Numbered from the stretch's first letter, positions 10,613 to 21,090 are shown. The stretch is 64,000 nt of DNA from Thermoplasmata archaeon (GCA_020696345.1 JAEHCK010000004.1:22916-86915), one strand, 5' to 3'. Translations and numbers: made by a program. Notes: generated from the letters alone by a model not told the origin.

Positions 10613-11386
10613 ATGGTAGAAGAAGAAGAGGAGTATTTTGTTCCTGAATCAAATTGGGGACGTCGAGCTGGTGCATTTTTCATTGACCTGTTCATTGTTT
10701 TCATTTTGACTTATGCAATATTTCTCCTATTTATTTCGAATTATATGATATTTTTGCCTTTTCCGGTTGATAACCTACTGCTTTTCGTAATATTCTGGAT
10801 AGTTGTTGGAATAATTACGATCGTATTTTCGGGTGTTCTCGAAGGTACTATTGATACCACGGTTGGCAAAGGCGTATTTGGTTTACAGGTCTATTCACTG
10901 GACACCGAGACCATGACCGTGGGCAAAGGCATTCTACGAAGTGTCAGTAAATTGGTCTGGTTCTTTGTGCCGATAGATATGGCTGCAGGAAAAGGTAAGG
11001 GCGACCCACGCCAGCGAGCATTGGACTTATCGGCTAACACGATCGTAGCCGATCGGATGCTTGTTGAGCAGCCAGCAGCTGAACCAAGTGGTTTGCACCG
11101 GGGTGAAATTTATGTTAAACCCATTGAAACCAAGTCGAAGGAAGATAAGGATTCTAAAGGAAAGTTCTCAAAAGAATTCATTGCAAAGCAACTTGCCGCG
11201 GGCAAAGAAGTCCCAATCCCGAAAGAACTTCGGTCCGGCAAATGTTCACGGTGCGGTACTCCATATAATATCGTAAAAAAAGAAGATGGCAGATGGTCCG
11301 GGTTATGGAATTTACGCTGTATATGGTGCAATAAAATGGTTTTCGAGGAATATACACGCCGGTCCCAACCAGGTAAATGGGTGTAA
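10613..11386 (+). CDS. RDD family membrane protein with C-terminal zinc-ribbon-like Cys motifs
   Basis: GRRAGAFFIDLFIVFILTYAIFLLF and GTIDTTVGKGVFGLQVYS; CSRCGTPY...RCIWCNK; GAGGTGAG SD before ATG 10613. Confidence 0.8.
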   Translation: MVEEEEEYFVPESNWGRRAGAFFIDLFIVFILTYAIFLLFISNYMIFLPFPVDNLLLFVIFWIVVGIITIVFSGVLEGTIDTTVGKGVFGLQVYSLDTETMTVGKGILRSVSKLVWFFVPIDMAAGKGKGDPRQRALDLSANTIVADRMLVEQPAAEPSGLHRGEIYVKPIETKSKEDKDSKGKFSKEFIAKQLAAGKEVPIPKELRSGKCSRCGTPYNIVKKEDGRWSGLWNLRCIWCNKMVFEEYTRRSQPGKWV

Positions 11387-11722
11387 TTAATATAGTCTTA
11401 CTCCCGATTTAGGTAAAGATAAAAATTATTATGTTGAAAATAACAAATATATTCAGGGGTCGGGGGTCACAATTTAGGGGTCAGGGTGATTTAGTAATTG
11501 AATTTATTTCGAATTATTTGTAAGTAATTTCACCATATCTGCAAATTGTTTTCTATGCCATATAATGTTAAAGTTTATTTTAAGATTTAATATGAAATGC
11601 ATAATGAACAAAAATATCTATAATTATGGGATAAAAGAAAAAATTAAATTTAGAAACTTAAGAAACCCTGACCCCTCTCGATAACACCTTGGTAATCAAC
11701 ATTAACCATTCAAGTTCATATC

Positions 11723-12129
11723 CACCGAGTAGCGCAGGGGAATTTCACCCCCACGCCCTCACAGAACCGGACGTGAACCTCTCGATTCATCCGGCTCTTA
11801 TTACAGAAGTTTCATCGCTACTACGAGTTGTTCCACCCCTGTGCCCTGGATCGGTATTCTCGGGAGCGGGATCTAATTTATTATTACTGGATTAGGATCG
11901 GGTTCTGATTTGTTTTAGCTGAAATAGGTTCGGGTTAATATCTTATCTACAACCGAGCCTAAACCAACGAAATATATGCAGAGCCTGCCAAGCGGTTTTT
12001 CTACAGAGCCTAACGCAGTGGAGCCCGAGCCCGATAATAATGGAGTGATATCTTAGATTTACATGAATTCTGCTCCTGAAAGCCGACTCCGAGGGACCTA
12101 CCCTCATCTCCTGTGCCACATCGTGGCAC
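11723..12129 (-). mobile_element. ORF-less/degenerate group II intron (domain V and VI recognisable; 5' end candidate GTGCC...)
   Basis: Reverse strand contains GAGCCGGATGAATCGAGAGGTTCACGTCCGGTTC (34-nt domain V), then GTGAGGGCGTGGGGGTGAAATTCCCCTGCGCTACTCG (domain VI with CTACTC 3' end); upstream GGAACAACTCGTAGTAGCGATGAAACTTCTGTAAT; 5' GTGCCACGATGTGGCAC...GAGTCGGCTTTC. Confidence 0.8.
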
Positions 12130-12200
12130 AATGACCCCAGACCCCTAGTTGAACTGATATTATTTACTTTAGAAAGTAATTGGTAACAGCAACCTGGCGG

Positions 12201-13793
12201 CTATTTCCGTGGTTTGATCTTTTCGGTTGAACCTGTAGCGCTCAACATCGTTTGTAAAGAGTTATTATATTCCGGCGGCTCGGACCTGAGTAAATTTTCA
12301 GCCGGGTCTTTTAAAAATTGTGCGAAATCGAACTCGGTCTGTGTGTACTGCCATTTCTTACCCTCACCACGATCCATAGCCAATAAAAATGCATAAGCCA
12401 CCGCTTTCACCTTTGTGTCTCCACCGCGATACTTGTCGATGGCACGAACTGTATCGTCTACACCCTTGGTCATGTATATTCGTGCAATTTGGTCTGCAAA
12501 TTGAGCGATCTCCGGTAGTTTTTCGTATTCTGGCAGCAAAGAAATTATGGTTTTCTTTTTGATCTGAACATCGGCTTCTTTTAGTATTTCCGAAGCTTTG
12601 ATCTTATTGATATCGAACTTTTTATAGGTGTTCTTGGAGATCTTATTGTCGTGTGTAATAGCATATATCGCACTTTTTCCGAACCTGGACCAGTAATGCC
12701 CAAGAATTTTACTTGGAGTCGCCTTGTCGAATACCACGGATTCGTCCGCTTTTTTCATAACAGCCCATAATGCCTTGCGCTCTAGTGGTGTTGGCGATAA
12801 TGCTTTGATGAATGCCTTTAAATTTGATCCGTAACAGTGGTTATTCATGATATAGATATTCCTACCCAGGCTCTGATAACTGCTCCGAAGCTCTTCAAGA
12901 TGTTTAGCGAACAGATCGGAATCCATAATTTCACCCAATTGATATTTTTTTAAAATTTCGGACGAAATGACGGGTGGTTCTTCGATCTCGCAGTCCTTGC
13001 ATTTATCCTTGCAAATGGGTTGTGCGATTATATTTACACTGAAATCGTCTGTCAGGTTTCTATCAGCTATACGCTGTACCAAAATGCCCAGGGTATGGCC
13101 CTTACTCTTCCTGGAACAGCGTTCACAGATACCGAGAGTAATATCTGCAGAGTGCCACTCGATCTCAAGATAAGGTTCGCCTCTCTGCTGGCGTTTTCGT
13201 ACAGCTTTTGGCACGAGGTGCGGGCAGGTATAGACCTGTCCTTTTCGTTCTAAGTTCATCTTTAATCCGCCAATAGCCTCGCGTATGAATTCAGTTGGCG
13301 GTTCCGAGGTACGCCCGGTGCATATCAACCCATTCTTGGTAGCATAAACATGTAATCTCTTCTTTTTTACAATGTCCAATACACCCATCAATAACCATTT
13401 TGGTTCATCATAATGCTGCACTGCCACAAGTTTCTCCTTCTTGGTTTTTCCACGAAATGCGAATTGGACTGTGCCGTATGGTGTCTTAAACGGTGCAAGA
13501 TATGGTGCCTTGCCCTCGATCGCCAGTGTCAAGGTGGCCGCATACGCGCGTGCCAATAGATCACCGCGTGCCGAGAACTTCTTTAACATACGCTCATCAT
13601 CGGCAAAGCTCTGGATGCGCTCTACCTGTTTACGTACAACATCAAAATAGCATCTGCTGTGGCCTATGCATTTTGGTAGAATTAACTCGGGATCCTTCTT
13701 TAACCTCTTTGCTTTTTTAATAAGATCTTTTTCCAGTACCTTTGATGCTGTTCGTGCACCGGTCCGGATTCGATATTTTTTCGTTGATGGCAT
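12201..13793 (-). CDS. Hypothetical protein with Cys-rich (putative zinc) motifs
   Basis: 530 aa ORF; basic N-terminus; CERCSRK, CKDKCKDCE motifs. Confidence 0.7.
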   Translation of the reverse strand: MPSTKKYRIRTGARTASKVLEKDLIKKAKRLKKDPELILPKCIGHSRCYFDVVRKQVERIQSFADDERMLKKFSARGDLLARAYAATLTLAIEGKAPYLAPFKTPYGTVQFAFRGKTKKEKLVAVQHYDEPKWLLMGVLDIVKKKRLHVYATKNGLICTGRTSEPPTEFIREAIGGLKMNLERKGQVYTCPHLVPKAVRKRQQRGEPYLEIEWHSADITLGICERCSRKSKGHTLGILVQRIADRNLTDDFSVNIIAQPICKDKCKDCEIEEPPVISSEILKKYQLGEIMDSDLFAKHLEELRSSYQSLGRNIYIMNNHCYGSNLKAFIKALSPTPLERKALWAVMKKADESVVFDKATPSKILGHYWSRFGKSAIYAITHDNKISKNTYKKFDINKIKASEILKEADVQIKKKTIISLLPEYEKLPEIAQFADQIARIYMTKGVDDTVRAIDKYRGGDTKVKAVAYAFLLAMDRGEGKKWQYTQTEFDFAQFLKDPAENLLRSEPPEYNNSLQTMLSATGSTEKIKPRK

Positions 13794-13950
13794 GATATTG
13801 ATTCCAAAGATTTTTGATTGTAATATATATTATTGAGATTTAAATCTTTATGATTAAATTAAGTATTATTGAATTGGATGTCAACATATATTTTTGATGT
13901 TAGGTTATGGGTTATGGGTTATAGATGATAAAGTTAAAGGCTGAAAGACG

Positions 13951-14005
13951 AGAGACCGGTTGACTGGTTGACCGGGTGACCAGTTTACCAGATGATCGGC
14001 GGACC
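13951..14005. repeat. Degenerate 8-bp periodic array (GTGACCGG-like)
   Basis: gagaccgg|ttgactgg|ttgaccgg|gtgaccag|tttaccag|atgatcgg|cggacc. Confidence 0.7.
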
Positions 14006-14010
14006 TTCAA

Positions 14011-14628
14011 TTAATCCACCTTGAAATCCTTTTCGATCACGAACGAACCAATATAATCGCAATCTTTACAATGGTATTTATATCCACTGATAAGGCCAGC
14101 TTCATAGTACAGTTCCTTGCTGCCGCATTCAGGGCAGAGGAACGTTGTGACCTTATTGGGCTTTTTTATCTCGTCTTTATCTCCATGGTGCACTTGTTTT
14201 TTAACCTCATATTTTTCGTGCCAACTAGTCTCTTCCATAGGGACCGAGCCTATCTTAAACTTCTTTGAAGGTCGTGATTTGGATTTGGTTTTCGCGCTGA
14301 TTTTCTCTCTTTTCTTGAATTTCTGTTCGGCTTCAAATACCTTTTCCAAACCTGATCTTTGTGCAAGATCGATACTTTCTTCACCACCATCCCCAGTAAA
14401 CAGTTGGGGTGTACCAGATGTGAGAAAATAGAATATATACATCATAAGTAAAATTATTCCAACACCGAGCCCCAAGGCGCCATAATAAAACATTGGCATG
14501 TTGGCATAAAACAGAAACCCGCTTGACATTACCAAAATAACCAGAAATATGACTAGGAGCTTGGTTCTGAACTCTACACGGTGAGCTTCACGGTCCCCGA
14601 CACTGAATATATCATTTTCTTTTTTCAT
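14011..14628 (-). CDS. Membrane protein with two TM helices and C-terminal zinc ribbon
   Basis: LLVIFLVILVMSSGFLFY; YYGALGLGVGIILLMMYIFYFL; CPECGSKELYYE...YHCKDCDYIGSF. Confidence 0.75.
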   Translation of the reverse strand: MKKENDIFSVGDREAHRVEFRTKLLVIFLVILVMSSGFLFYANMPMFYYGALGLGVGIILLMMYIFYFLTSGTPQLFTGDGGEESIDLAQRSGLEKVFEAEQKFKKREKISAKTKSKSRPSKKFKIGSVPMEETSWHEKYEVKKQVHHGDKDEIKKPNKVTTFLCPECGSKELYYEAGLISGYKYHCKDCDYIGSFVIEKDFKVD

Positions 14629-14811
14629 TGTAATGAATGGTATGTTTCTAATACGATTTAAAAATAACTGAGATACGGCTTGAAGTGAATATTAAATTTA
14701 TTTTAATATAAAATATAAATGGAAGTAGATTTAAATATGTTAAATATAATTCAGATTAAGACCCATATGGTATTATTGATTACTGATATCAAATTTTAAG
14801 GGGGTAGTAAA

Positions 14812-15735
14812 ATATTAGCAGACAAGTATAAATTTTCCCGCCACTCCAATTACGTGTTGAGCTGTATCATATTCACTGTGTTATTGATAGGCCTTATACC
14901 CTTAGGGCAAATCTCTTTCAATTCAGAAGCAGCTGCCGAGCACAAAGAATACGAAACTGAAGGGTTTTCGGTAAATATCACTATCCCAAAGAACACTTAT
15001 AAATCTGTGGACGTTAGCTTCATAACTGGCAACTCACTTGAAGTGGTGTATACCTTACAGGTGAAGGACAACCTTCCGGTTGATGCATGGTTCGTGAACA
15101 ACGATAATTATTTGCTCCTCTCTGGCGATGCACAGTTTCTATTTTTCATGGATGGTACCGGTCAGCAAGTATCATACATGAAACGAATAGTAACGTTGAC
15201 CAAGTACGACAACTATAAGCTGGTGATCACTAATTATTATGCCAACCAGACCGTAGAAGTGAATATTTTTGGTGAGGTCAGGACCTATTTCGATGTGCCG
15301 CCTGAAGAACCGCCTACTGAAGACGATGATGTAAAAGAAGACTCAACTGAATATCCGCCAGTGATGTATTATTCTTTGGCTGCTGTCATTGCGATCATTA
15401 TCATTCTGTTAATAATTGTAATAATTCTTTATAATAAGCTGAATGAGGCCATTCATGGTATAGAAAAGGTTCAGGAAAAACAGCCTTCCAGAAAGCCCAA
15501 GAACAAGCCGAAGGCCCGTAAAGATAAAGCAAAGGCCAAGGCTAAACCCAAGCCAAAACCGGAAGCGCCCAAGAGAGCCCCAACCAAAAAGGCCAAACCG
15601 ACCAAAGAGAAAGAGAAAGCTCCGCCTGCGAAAAAGCCTGAAGATGGCAAAGAATCTAATTCGGTCATGTTCTGCGGTCACTGCGGCGCGCCAACGGAGA
15701 CGCCGTTTTGCAAGAAATGCGGCAAGAAAGCGTGA
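14812..15735 (+). CDS. Secreted/TM protein with Lys/Pro-rich linker and C-terminal zinc ribbon; probable start ATA at 14812 (listed GTG 14854 would truncate the signal region)
   Basis: ILADKYKFSRHSNYVLSCIIFTVLLIGLIPLGQ; TM 'MYYSLAAVIAIIIILLIIVIILY'; MFCGHCGAPTETPFCKKCGKK. Confidence 0.7.
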   Translation: MLADKYKFSRHSNYVLSCIIFTVLLIGLIPLGQISFNSEAAAEHKEYETEGFSVNITIPKNTYKSVDVSFITGNSLEVVYTLQVKDNLPVDAWFVNNDNYLLLSGDAQFLFFMDGTGQQVSYMKRIVTLTKYDNYKLVITNYYANQTVEVNIFGEVRTYFDVPPEEPPTEDDDVKEDSTEYPPVMYYSLAAVIAIIIILLIIVIILYNKLNEAIHGIEKVQEKQPSRKPKNKPKARKDKAKAKAKPKPKPEAPKRAPTKKAKPTKEKEKAPPAKKPEDGKESNSVMFCGHCGAPTETPFCKKCGKKA

Positions 15736-15854
15736 ACTGACCAGTATTTTTAACTGGTGTTTATTTATCATAGCTTGATTGTGCATTTTTTAATTGCACA
15801 TATATGACTTATTAGTAGATGACGCCACAAGTCATATATACTTATAGATTATAT

Positions 15855-16769
15855 ATGATTAATAGTGATATTTTGGATACAGTCATATTGGAAGCGCTAA
15901 GGTCAAAACTCCTAGAGCGAATGGATTTTAACACGCTGCCGGGATCTATCTGGAAACGCTGTGCAGCACTCAACACATGGGGTACAAATGCCATCGAAGG
16001 TAGCACAATTACACACGCAGAAGCTGAGAAAATATTACTGGAGGGGCGCAGTGTCGCAGGTAAACCCATAAAAGATGTAATGGAGACCATCCATCACGAA
16101 CGTGCGTTCAGGGGTCTTTTAGAAAGGCGAAAAAAAGAGATCTCTCTAGTAACTATTCTTGAGCTTCACGAGGAGGTGTTTCGAGCTATACTCTCTGATG
16201 CGGGGCAATGGCGTAGGATCAATGTACGAATTTCCGGCGCCAGTTTCACACCGCCAAGACAAGAAAAGGTCCTCAACGAGATGGAGGCCTGGGTAAAGGA
16301 TAACAGGCAATGTGATGTTGAAGGTATGGATACTTTTGAACTAGGTGCAAGAATGCATTTCGGCTTCGAGCGTATACATCCATTCAGCGATGGCAATGGA
16401 CGCATAGGAAGACTTCTTTTGAACCTGCATTTTATTCGGAGAAATTGGCCTTTTGTCCACGTACTGCCGCGGCATCGGGATGAATATTTAGAAAGCCTGG
16501 ATGCAGCATTTGGAGGTGATCCTACCTTGCTTGTGAACTTATTGAAGATGCTTATGGGCGCAAGCCTGCTCGACCTACTGGACCAGGTTGGAACTCAAGA
16601 GGACACGCTAATATCGTTAAAAGAGGCCGCAAGATCTTACCCGTACAGTGAAAAATATCTTGCATTGCGGTGCAAGCAGGGTGAGCTGCCCGCATTGACC
16701 TCAGGCCGGGAATGGAGAACAAGCCGACGGGCAATGGAGCTGTATGGAGATATCATTGGAAGGAAGTGA
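15855..16769 (+). CDS. Fic family protein (AMPylase-type) with N-terminal inhibitory motif and C-terminal HTH-like region
   Basis: HPFSDGNGRIGR catalytic motif; TNAIEG matches the (S/T)xxxE(G/N) inhibitory helix; C-terminal 'LKEAARSYPYSEKYLALRCKQGELPALTSGREWRTS' excisionase-like. Confidence 0.9.
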   Translation: MINSDILDTVILEALRSKLLERMDFNTLPGSIWKRCAALNTWGTNAIEGSTITHAEAEKILLEGRSVAGKPIKDVMETIHHERAFRGLLERRKKEISLVTILELHEEVFRAILSDAGQWRRINVRISGASFTPPRQEKVLNEMEAWVKDNRQCDVEGMDTFELGARMHFGFERIHPFSDGNGRIGRLLLNLHFIRRNWPFVHVLPRHRDEYLESLDAAFGGDPTLLVNLLKMLMGASLLDLLDQVGTQEDTLISLKEAARSYPYSEKYLALRCKQGELPALTSGREWRTSRRAMELYGDIIGRK

Positions 16770-16835
16770 AGAATTGATTGTGAATTGTTAATCATGAATG
16801 GGGAATTGAACGAATGGGGGAATGAAAGACTGGGG

Positions 16836-16870
16836 ATCGACCAGTCGGCTAGTCAACCAGCAGACCAACC
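16836..16870. repeat. Short 8-bp periodic array
   Basis: gatcgacc|agtcggct|agtcaacc|agcagacc. Confidence 0.6.
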
Positions 16871-17040
16871 CACTAAAATGATACTTAATTCTTTATTTTG
16901 TTCCAGCCTTATGGCTACGAATAAAAAAAGAAAAAATTAGGGGCCTTTGCGAGACCCCTAAAAGTTCCCGAAATGGGATATCATTGTAGTTGTTAGTTAT
17001 CTCTCAACTAACTATCTTTCGGGTGACTTCCCCAGATTTT

Positions 17041-18726
17041 TTATGGAAGTGGCGTTGTAATCGTGTACTCAATGAATATTCCTTCCAGATGGATATCCGT
17101 GGGGTTCGTTGGCACTTTCCATAGCGCATGTACGAGGTACACATTGGTTGTTGAGTTGACCGGGGTAAAGGAGACCGAAGTTGTACTCAACGTTGATCGT
17201 CCGGGAGTACCGCTGCTCGACAACGCACCAGTCATTCCCCCCATACCCCCCGTACTTGGATTGTAACGAAGGAGCGACACTGTAATATCTTCTGTCGAGT
17301 CGCTGTCTTTGATGTACGCAGTGAATTTTGTAATGTCCGCGCCGTCTGGAAGCTGGACGGAAGCATAGAAACTGACGGTCTGTGCGGAGGTAGTGCCTCT
17401 TATATTGTGATAACTTCCATAATTATCGATGCAATACGAATAGCTACTTGACCCAGGGGCGAATTCACTTGGTGGTATCGAGAGGTGGCGTGTTGTTATC
17501 GGAATTGTGATGCTACCATCGACTTTCAAATTACCTGCTATGTGCAACTTTTCTGTCGGGTTCGTTGTGCCGATGCCGACATTGCCGGAAAAATATGCAG
17601 TTCCGTCGTTCACCACCCAAAACCGGTTGGCGCCACCAGTGCGGATACGGAAGGCCAGATAGTTAGGGTCTGAACTGCCTGTATCTACTGTCATGCCTAA
17701 GCCTGTCGTTGACGGATTTACAATTTTGGCCGCCCATTGACCACCTATATTGTGCTCGACATGAAGGCGGGTTATTGGATTCGTCGTCCCTATGCCGACA
17801 TTACCTGATGTTGTGTATACATTTCCTGTACCAGTCCATGAATCATCAGTATCATCATACCCAACTGCTGCGTGGTCACCCCAGCCGTAGGCGGTGTTCC
17901 ATTGACCGGAATTACCACCTGTGGCAGTGATGACACCGTTAACTTCTAACTTGGTTGACGGGCTCGTCGTGCCGATGCCGACATTGCCGGAAAAATATGC
18001 AGTTCCGTCGTTCACCACCCAAAACCGGTTGGCGCCACCAGTGCGGATACGGAAAGCCAGATAATTAGGATCTGAGCTACCTGTATCTACTGTCATGCCT
18101 AAGCCTGTCGTTGACGGATTTACAATTTTGGCCGCCCATTGGCCACCTATATTGTGCTCGACATGAAGGCGGGTTATTGGATTCGTCGTCCCTATGCCGA
18201 CATTACCTGATGTTGTGTATACATTTCCTGTACCAATCCATGAATCATCAGTATCATCATACCCAACTGCTGCGTGGTCACCCCAGCCGTAGGCGGTATC
18301 CCAATTGCCTATTTGTGTACCTGTAATACCTGCCGCCGGGCTAACACCGAACACGGGGTCGGTCTCGGTGTATGATGACATATACCCAGCTGCTGCATGA
18401 TCGCCCCAGCCGTAGGCGGTGTTCCATTGACCAGAATTACCGCCTGTTGCGGTAATGACACCGTTCACGTCCAGCTCAGTTGTGGGCGCTGCAGTCCCGA
18501 TACCAACCTTGCCATCTGCTGTAATAACCATCCTCTGTTGACCATTTGTAACTATCCTCAGATCTTGGTTATTTGTCGTTCCAAAAACATCGCTGCTGCT
18601 GACTGAATTGCCTTGTGTGCTCCATTTTTTACCGGCCGCTGCGTTCACCGACGGGGCCAAGGTCATTGTTACAAGCAAAACCAATGTTAGCAACATGATG
18701 ATCTTTCCAATTTTTCTAACTTTCAT
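17041..18726 (-). CDS. Secreted fibre/adhesin-like repeat protein ('GIGTTxPxxxLxVxG', 'AYGWGDHAAxGY', 'YTETDPVFG' repeats), copy 1
   Basis: 561 aa, signal peptide; shares N-terminal ~150 aa with 19282..21090; internal near-identical duplication. Confidence 0.75.
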   Translation of the reverse strand: MKVRKIGKIIMLLTLVLLVTMTLAPSVNAAAGKKWSTQGNSVSSSDVFGTTNNQDLRIVTNGQQRMVITADGKVGIGTAAPTTELDVNGVITATGGNSGQWNTAYGWGDHAAAGYMSSYTETDPVFGVSPAAGITGTQIGNWDTAYGWGDHAAVGYDDTDDSWIGTGNVYTTSGNVGIGTTNPITRLHVEHNIGGQWAAKIVNPSTTGLGMTVDTGSSDPNYLAFRIRTGGANRFWVVNDGTAYFSGNVGIGTTSPSTKLEVNGVITATGGNSGQWNTAYGWGDHAAVGYDDTDDSWTGTGNVYTTSGNVGIGTTNPITRLHVEHNIGGQWAAKIVNPSTTGLGMTVDTGSSDPNYLAFRIRTGGANRFWVVNDGTAYFSGNVGIGTTNPTEKLHIAGNLKVDGSITIPITTRHLSIPPSEFAPGSSSYSYCIDNYGSYHNIRGTTSAQTVSFYASVQLPDGADITKFTAYIKDSDSTEDITVSLLRYNPSTGGMGGMTGALSSSGTPGRSTLSTTSVSFTPVNSTTNVYLVHALWKVPTNPTDIHLEGIFIEYTITTPLP

Positions 18727-19281
18727 TTATTTTCCTCCACGTTTTTATCTAATTTTTTTTTCTTATTATCAAACGCTATCAAAATTCTAACACGATCAAA
18801 ACTTTCAATTAATTCGATCTGTTTGTTCTTTACGGCATGACCACCTCCACTTTTCATAGGGGTTTGTTTTGTTTTGGAAAGTTATCAAATTCTTATCAGT
18901 TTTTCTTTTTTTCTCGAATTTATTTTACAAAACTGATTTACAATTTGATTTGCCCCCAGATCATATTATTTTTCAGCCTCCCAGTAATCTGTTCATCAAC
19001 CCATTAGCAAGAAAAAACGAGAATGTTGTTCGATCCTACTCATCAATATATCTATTACTTAGACCTATTCCCTACTCTTCCCAGAATGGGTTTCCTTTCT
19101 ATCCCAAATGGGTTTTTAAATATTTATCTCTTGCTATTAGATAAAAATATTATTTTAAATTAGGATCAATATATCTAATTTTCAATAATTAAGAGATTAA
19201 AATAGAATAATAAAAACAAGAAAAAGAAAAAAAGAAGGATAGACAAAATGTCCATCCTTTTATTTTCGGATAAATTCTGTT

Positions 19282-21090
19282 TTAATGTACTACACAAACA
19301 TAGTCTCCGTTTCTGTAGAATGCTCCTACTGTTAGTCCACCCGATATGGCTGCTGTATTACTTCCGTATGATGGAAGTCCAACAACATGTAACGCGCTTG
19401 TGGGTGCTGTGGTTCCGATGCCGACGTTTCCATTCGAGGCTACTAATAGGTCTGGTGCTGCCGGTGCAACGTAGGTTTTGAAGGTATAATCGCTTATGCC
19501 ATAATAGGTTTTTAGATCATTGGTTCCGCCCGGATAAGGGTCGCCTCCTGCCTTCCACAACATACCGGTTCCACTTGAATAAGGATTGGAACCCTGTACA
19601 CGATAAGTGTATATGCTACCACCAGTAACATCCACTGGTGTGCTGAGTGTGCAAGCTACCCAGGCGTATTTATTCCCACCAGTAATGGATTGAGTGTGTA
19701 ATAGCGTACCGCCAACTCCTTGACCCGAATAGATTTTCAATGTAAAAGTGGCTGTTGTCGAGGGATTCCGCCACATCAAGTCCAGGCGCGTCAACTGACC
19801 ACTCACTCCGGGTGTGAATGATTGCCAGTTGTCGGAATCACTTGGTTGATAATGGGAAAGGGCGGTCTGGAACTGGTCCAATGCTGCCGGGCCAAAAGAG
19901 TTTCCAGTTGTTACTTCGAATTTGCCAGTAGGGGTTGCGGTTCCGATACCAACTTTACCATTGTTAAGCACTAATTGGTTAGTTCCAGCCACCAGTCCAT
20001 TCGTGGGAAGGTTGAGTATTCCAGTCATGGTGTCGCCAGCCTTTTCTACCCATACATCACCTGCTCCACCTGCAACTAAACCTAGGTTGGTTCGTGCGAT
20101 GGCAGCATTTAGACCAGTGGAGCCGCCATCCCATTTCAATCGATCAGTGTAAGCAGTGTTCCAATTGGAAACCTGTGTGGCAGTTATTCCCCCTGCGGGG
20201 CTTGCACCGTAAACTGGGTCGGTCTCGGTAAAGCTTGTCAAATAACCGTTATTGGCGACATAAGCATCCACTTGTCCTTCTGATAGTTGTGTATTGTCGT
20301 CACCATCAGCGATTCCAGCGGGTATGCCGGAAAGCTCAGACCAGTCGATACCGTCCTTTACGGAAGCAAGAACAGTGGGGTCGGTCTCGTCAGTGTTCGT
20401 GAAATGGTCGAGATCACTAATCTGGCTCTCGGTTATGGAAATACCTGTGCTTTTATCCCATGCACCGAACACCGGGTCGGTCTCGGTGTATGATGTGAGA
20501 TACCCCGCTGTTGCATGATCGCCCCAGCCATAGGCAGTATTCCATTCTGATACATCCGTACCATCTATCCCAAATGCAGTGCTTGCACCAAACACTGGAT
20601 CTGTTTCGGTGTACGAGGTTAGATAACCCACTGTGCTGTGGTCACCCCAGCCGTAGGCGGTATCCCAATTGGCTATTTGTGTACCTGTAATACCTGCCGC
20701 CGGGCTAACACCGAACACGGGGTCGGTCTCGGTGTACGATGACATATACCCGGCCGCTGCATGGTCGCCCCAGCCGTATGCGGTGTTCCATTGGCCAGAA
20801 TTGCCGCCTGTTGCAGTAATGACACCGTTCACGTCCAGCTCAGTTGTGGGCGCTGCAGTCCCGATACCAACCTTGCCATCTGCTGTAATAACCATCCTCT
20901 GTTGACCATTTGTAACGATCCTCAGATCTTGGTTATTTGTCGTTCCAAAAACATCGCTGCTGCTGACTGAATTGCCTTGTGTGCTCCATTTTTTACCGGC
21001 CGCTGCGTTCACCGACGGAGCCAAGGTCATTGTTACAAGCAAAACCAATGTCATAAGCATGATTATTTTTCCAATTTTACTAACTTTCAT
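19282..21090 (-). CDS. Secreted fibre/adhesin-like repeat protein, copy 2
   Basis: 602 aa, signal peptide; same N-terminal repeats as copy 1; divergent C-terminal half. Confidence 0.75.
   Translation of the reverse strand: MKVSKIGKIIMLMTLVLLVTMTLAPSVNAAAGKKWSTQGNSVSSSDVFGTTNNQDLRIVTNGQQRMVITADGKVGIGTAAPTTELDVNGVITATGGNSGQWNTAYGWGDHAAAGYMSSYTETDPVFGVSPAAGITGTQIANWDTAYGWGDHSTVGYLTSYTETDPVFGASTAFGIDGTDVSEWNTAYGWGDHATAGYLTSYTETDPVFGAWDKSTGISITESQISDLDHFTNTDETDPTVLASVKDGIDWSELSGIPAGIADGDDNTQLSEGQVDAYVANNGYLTSFTETDPVYGASPAGGITATQVSNWNTAYTDRLKWDGGSTGLNAAIARTNLGLVAGGAGDVWVEKAGDTMTGILNLPTNGLVAGTNQLVLNNGKVGIGTATPTGKFEVTTGNSFGPAALDQFQTALSHYQPSDSDNWQSFTPGVSGQLTRLDLMWRNPSTTATFTLKIYSGQGVGGTLLHTQSITGGNKYAWVACTLSTPVDVTGGSIYTYRVQGSNPYSSGTGMLWKAGGDPYPGGTNDLKTYYGISDYTFKTYVAPAAPDLLVASNGNVGIGTTAPTSALHVVGLPSYGSNTAAISGGLTVGAFYRNGDYVCVVH

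Noticed and set aside
11689-11895. 68-aa ORF on plus strand
   Set aside because: Antisense to group II intron domains V/VI; structure explains the sequence better than coding.
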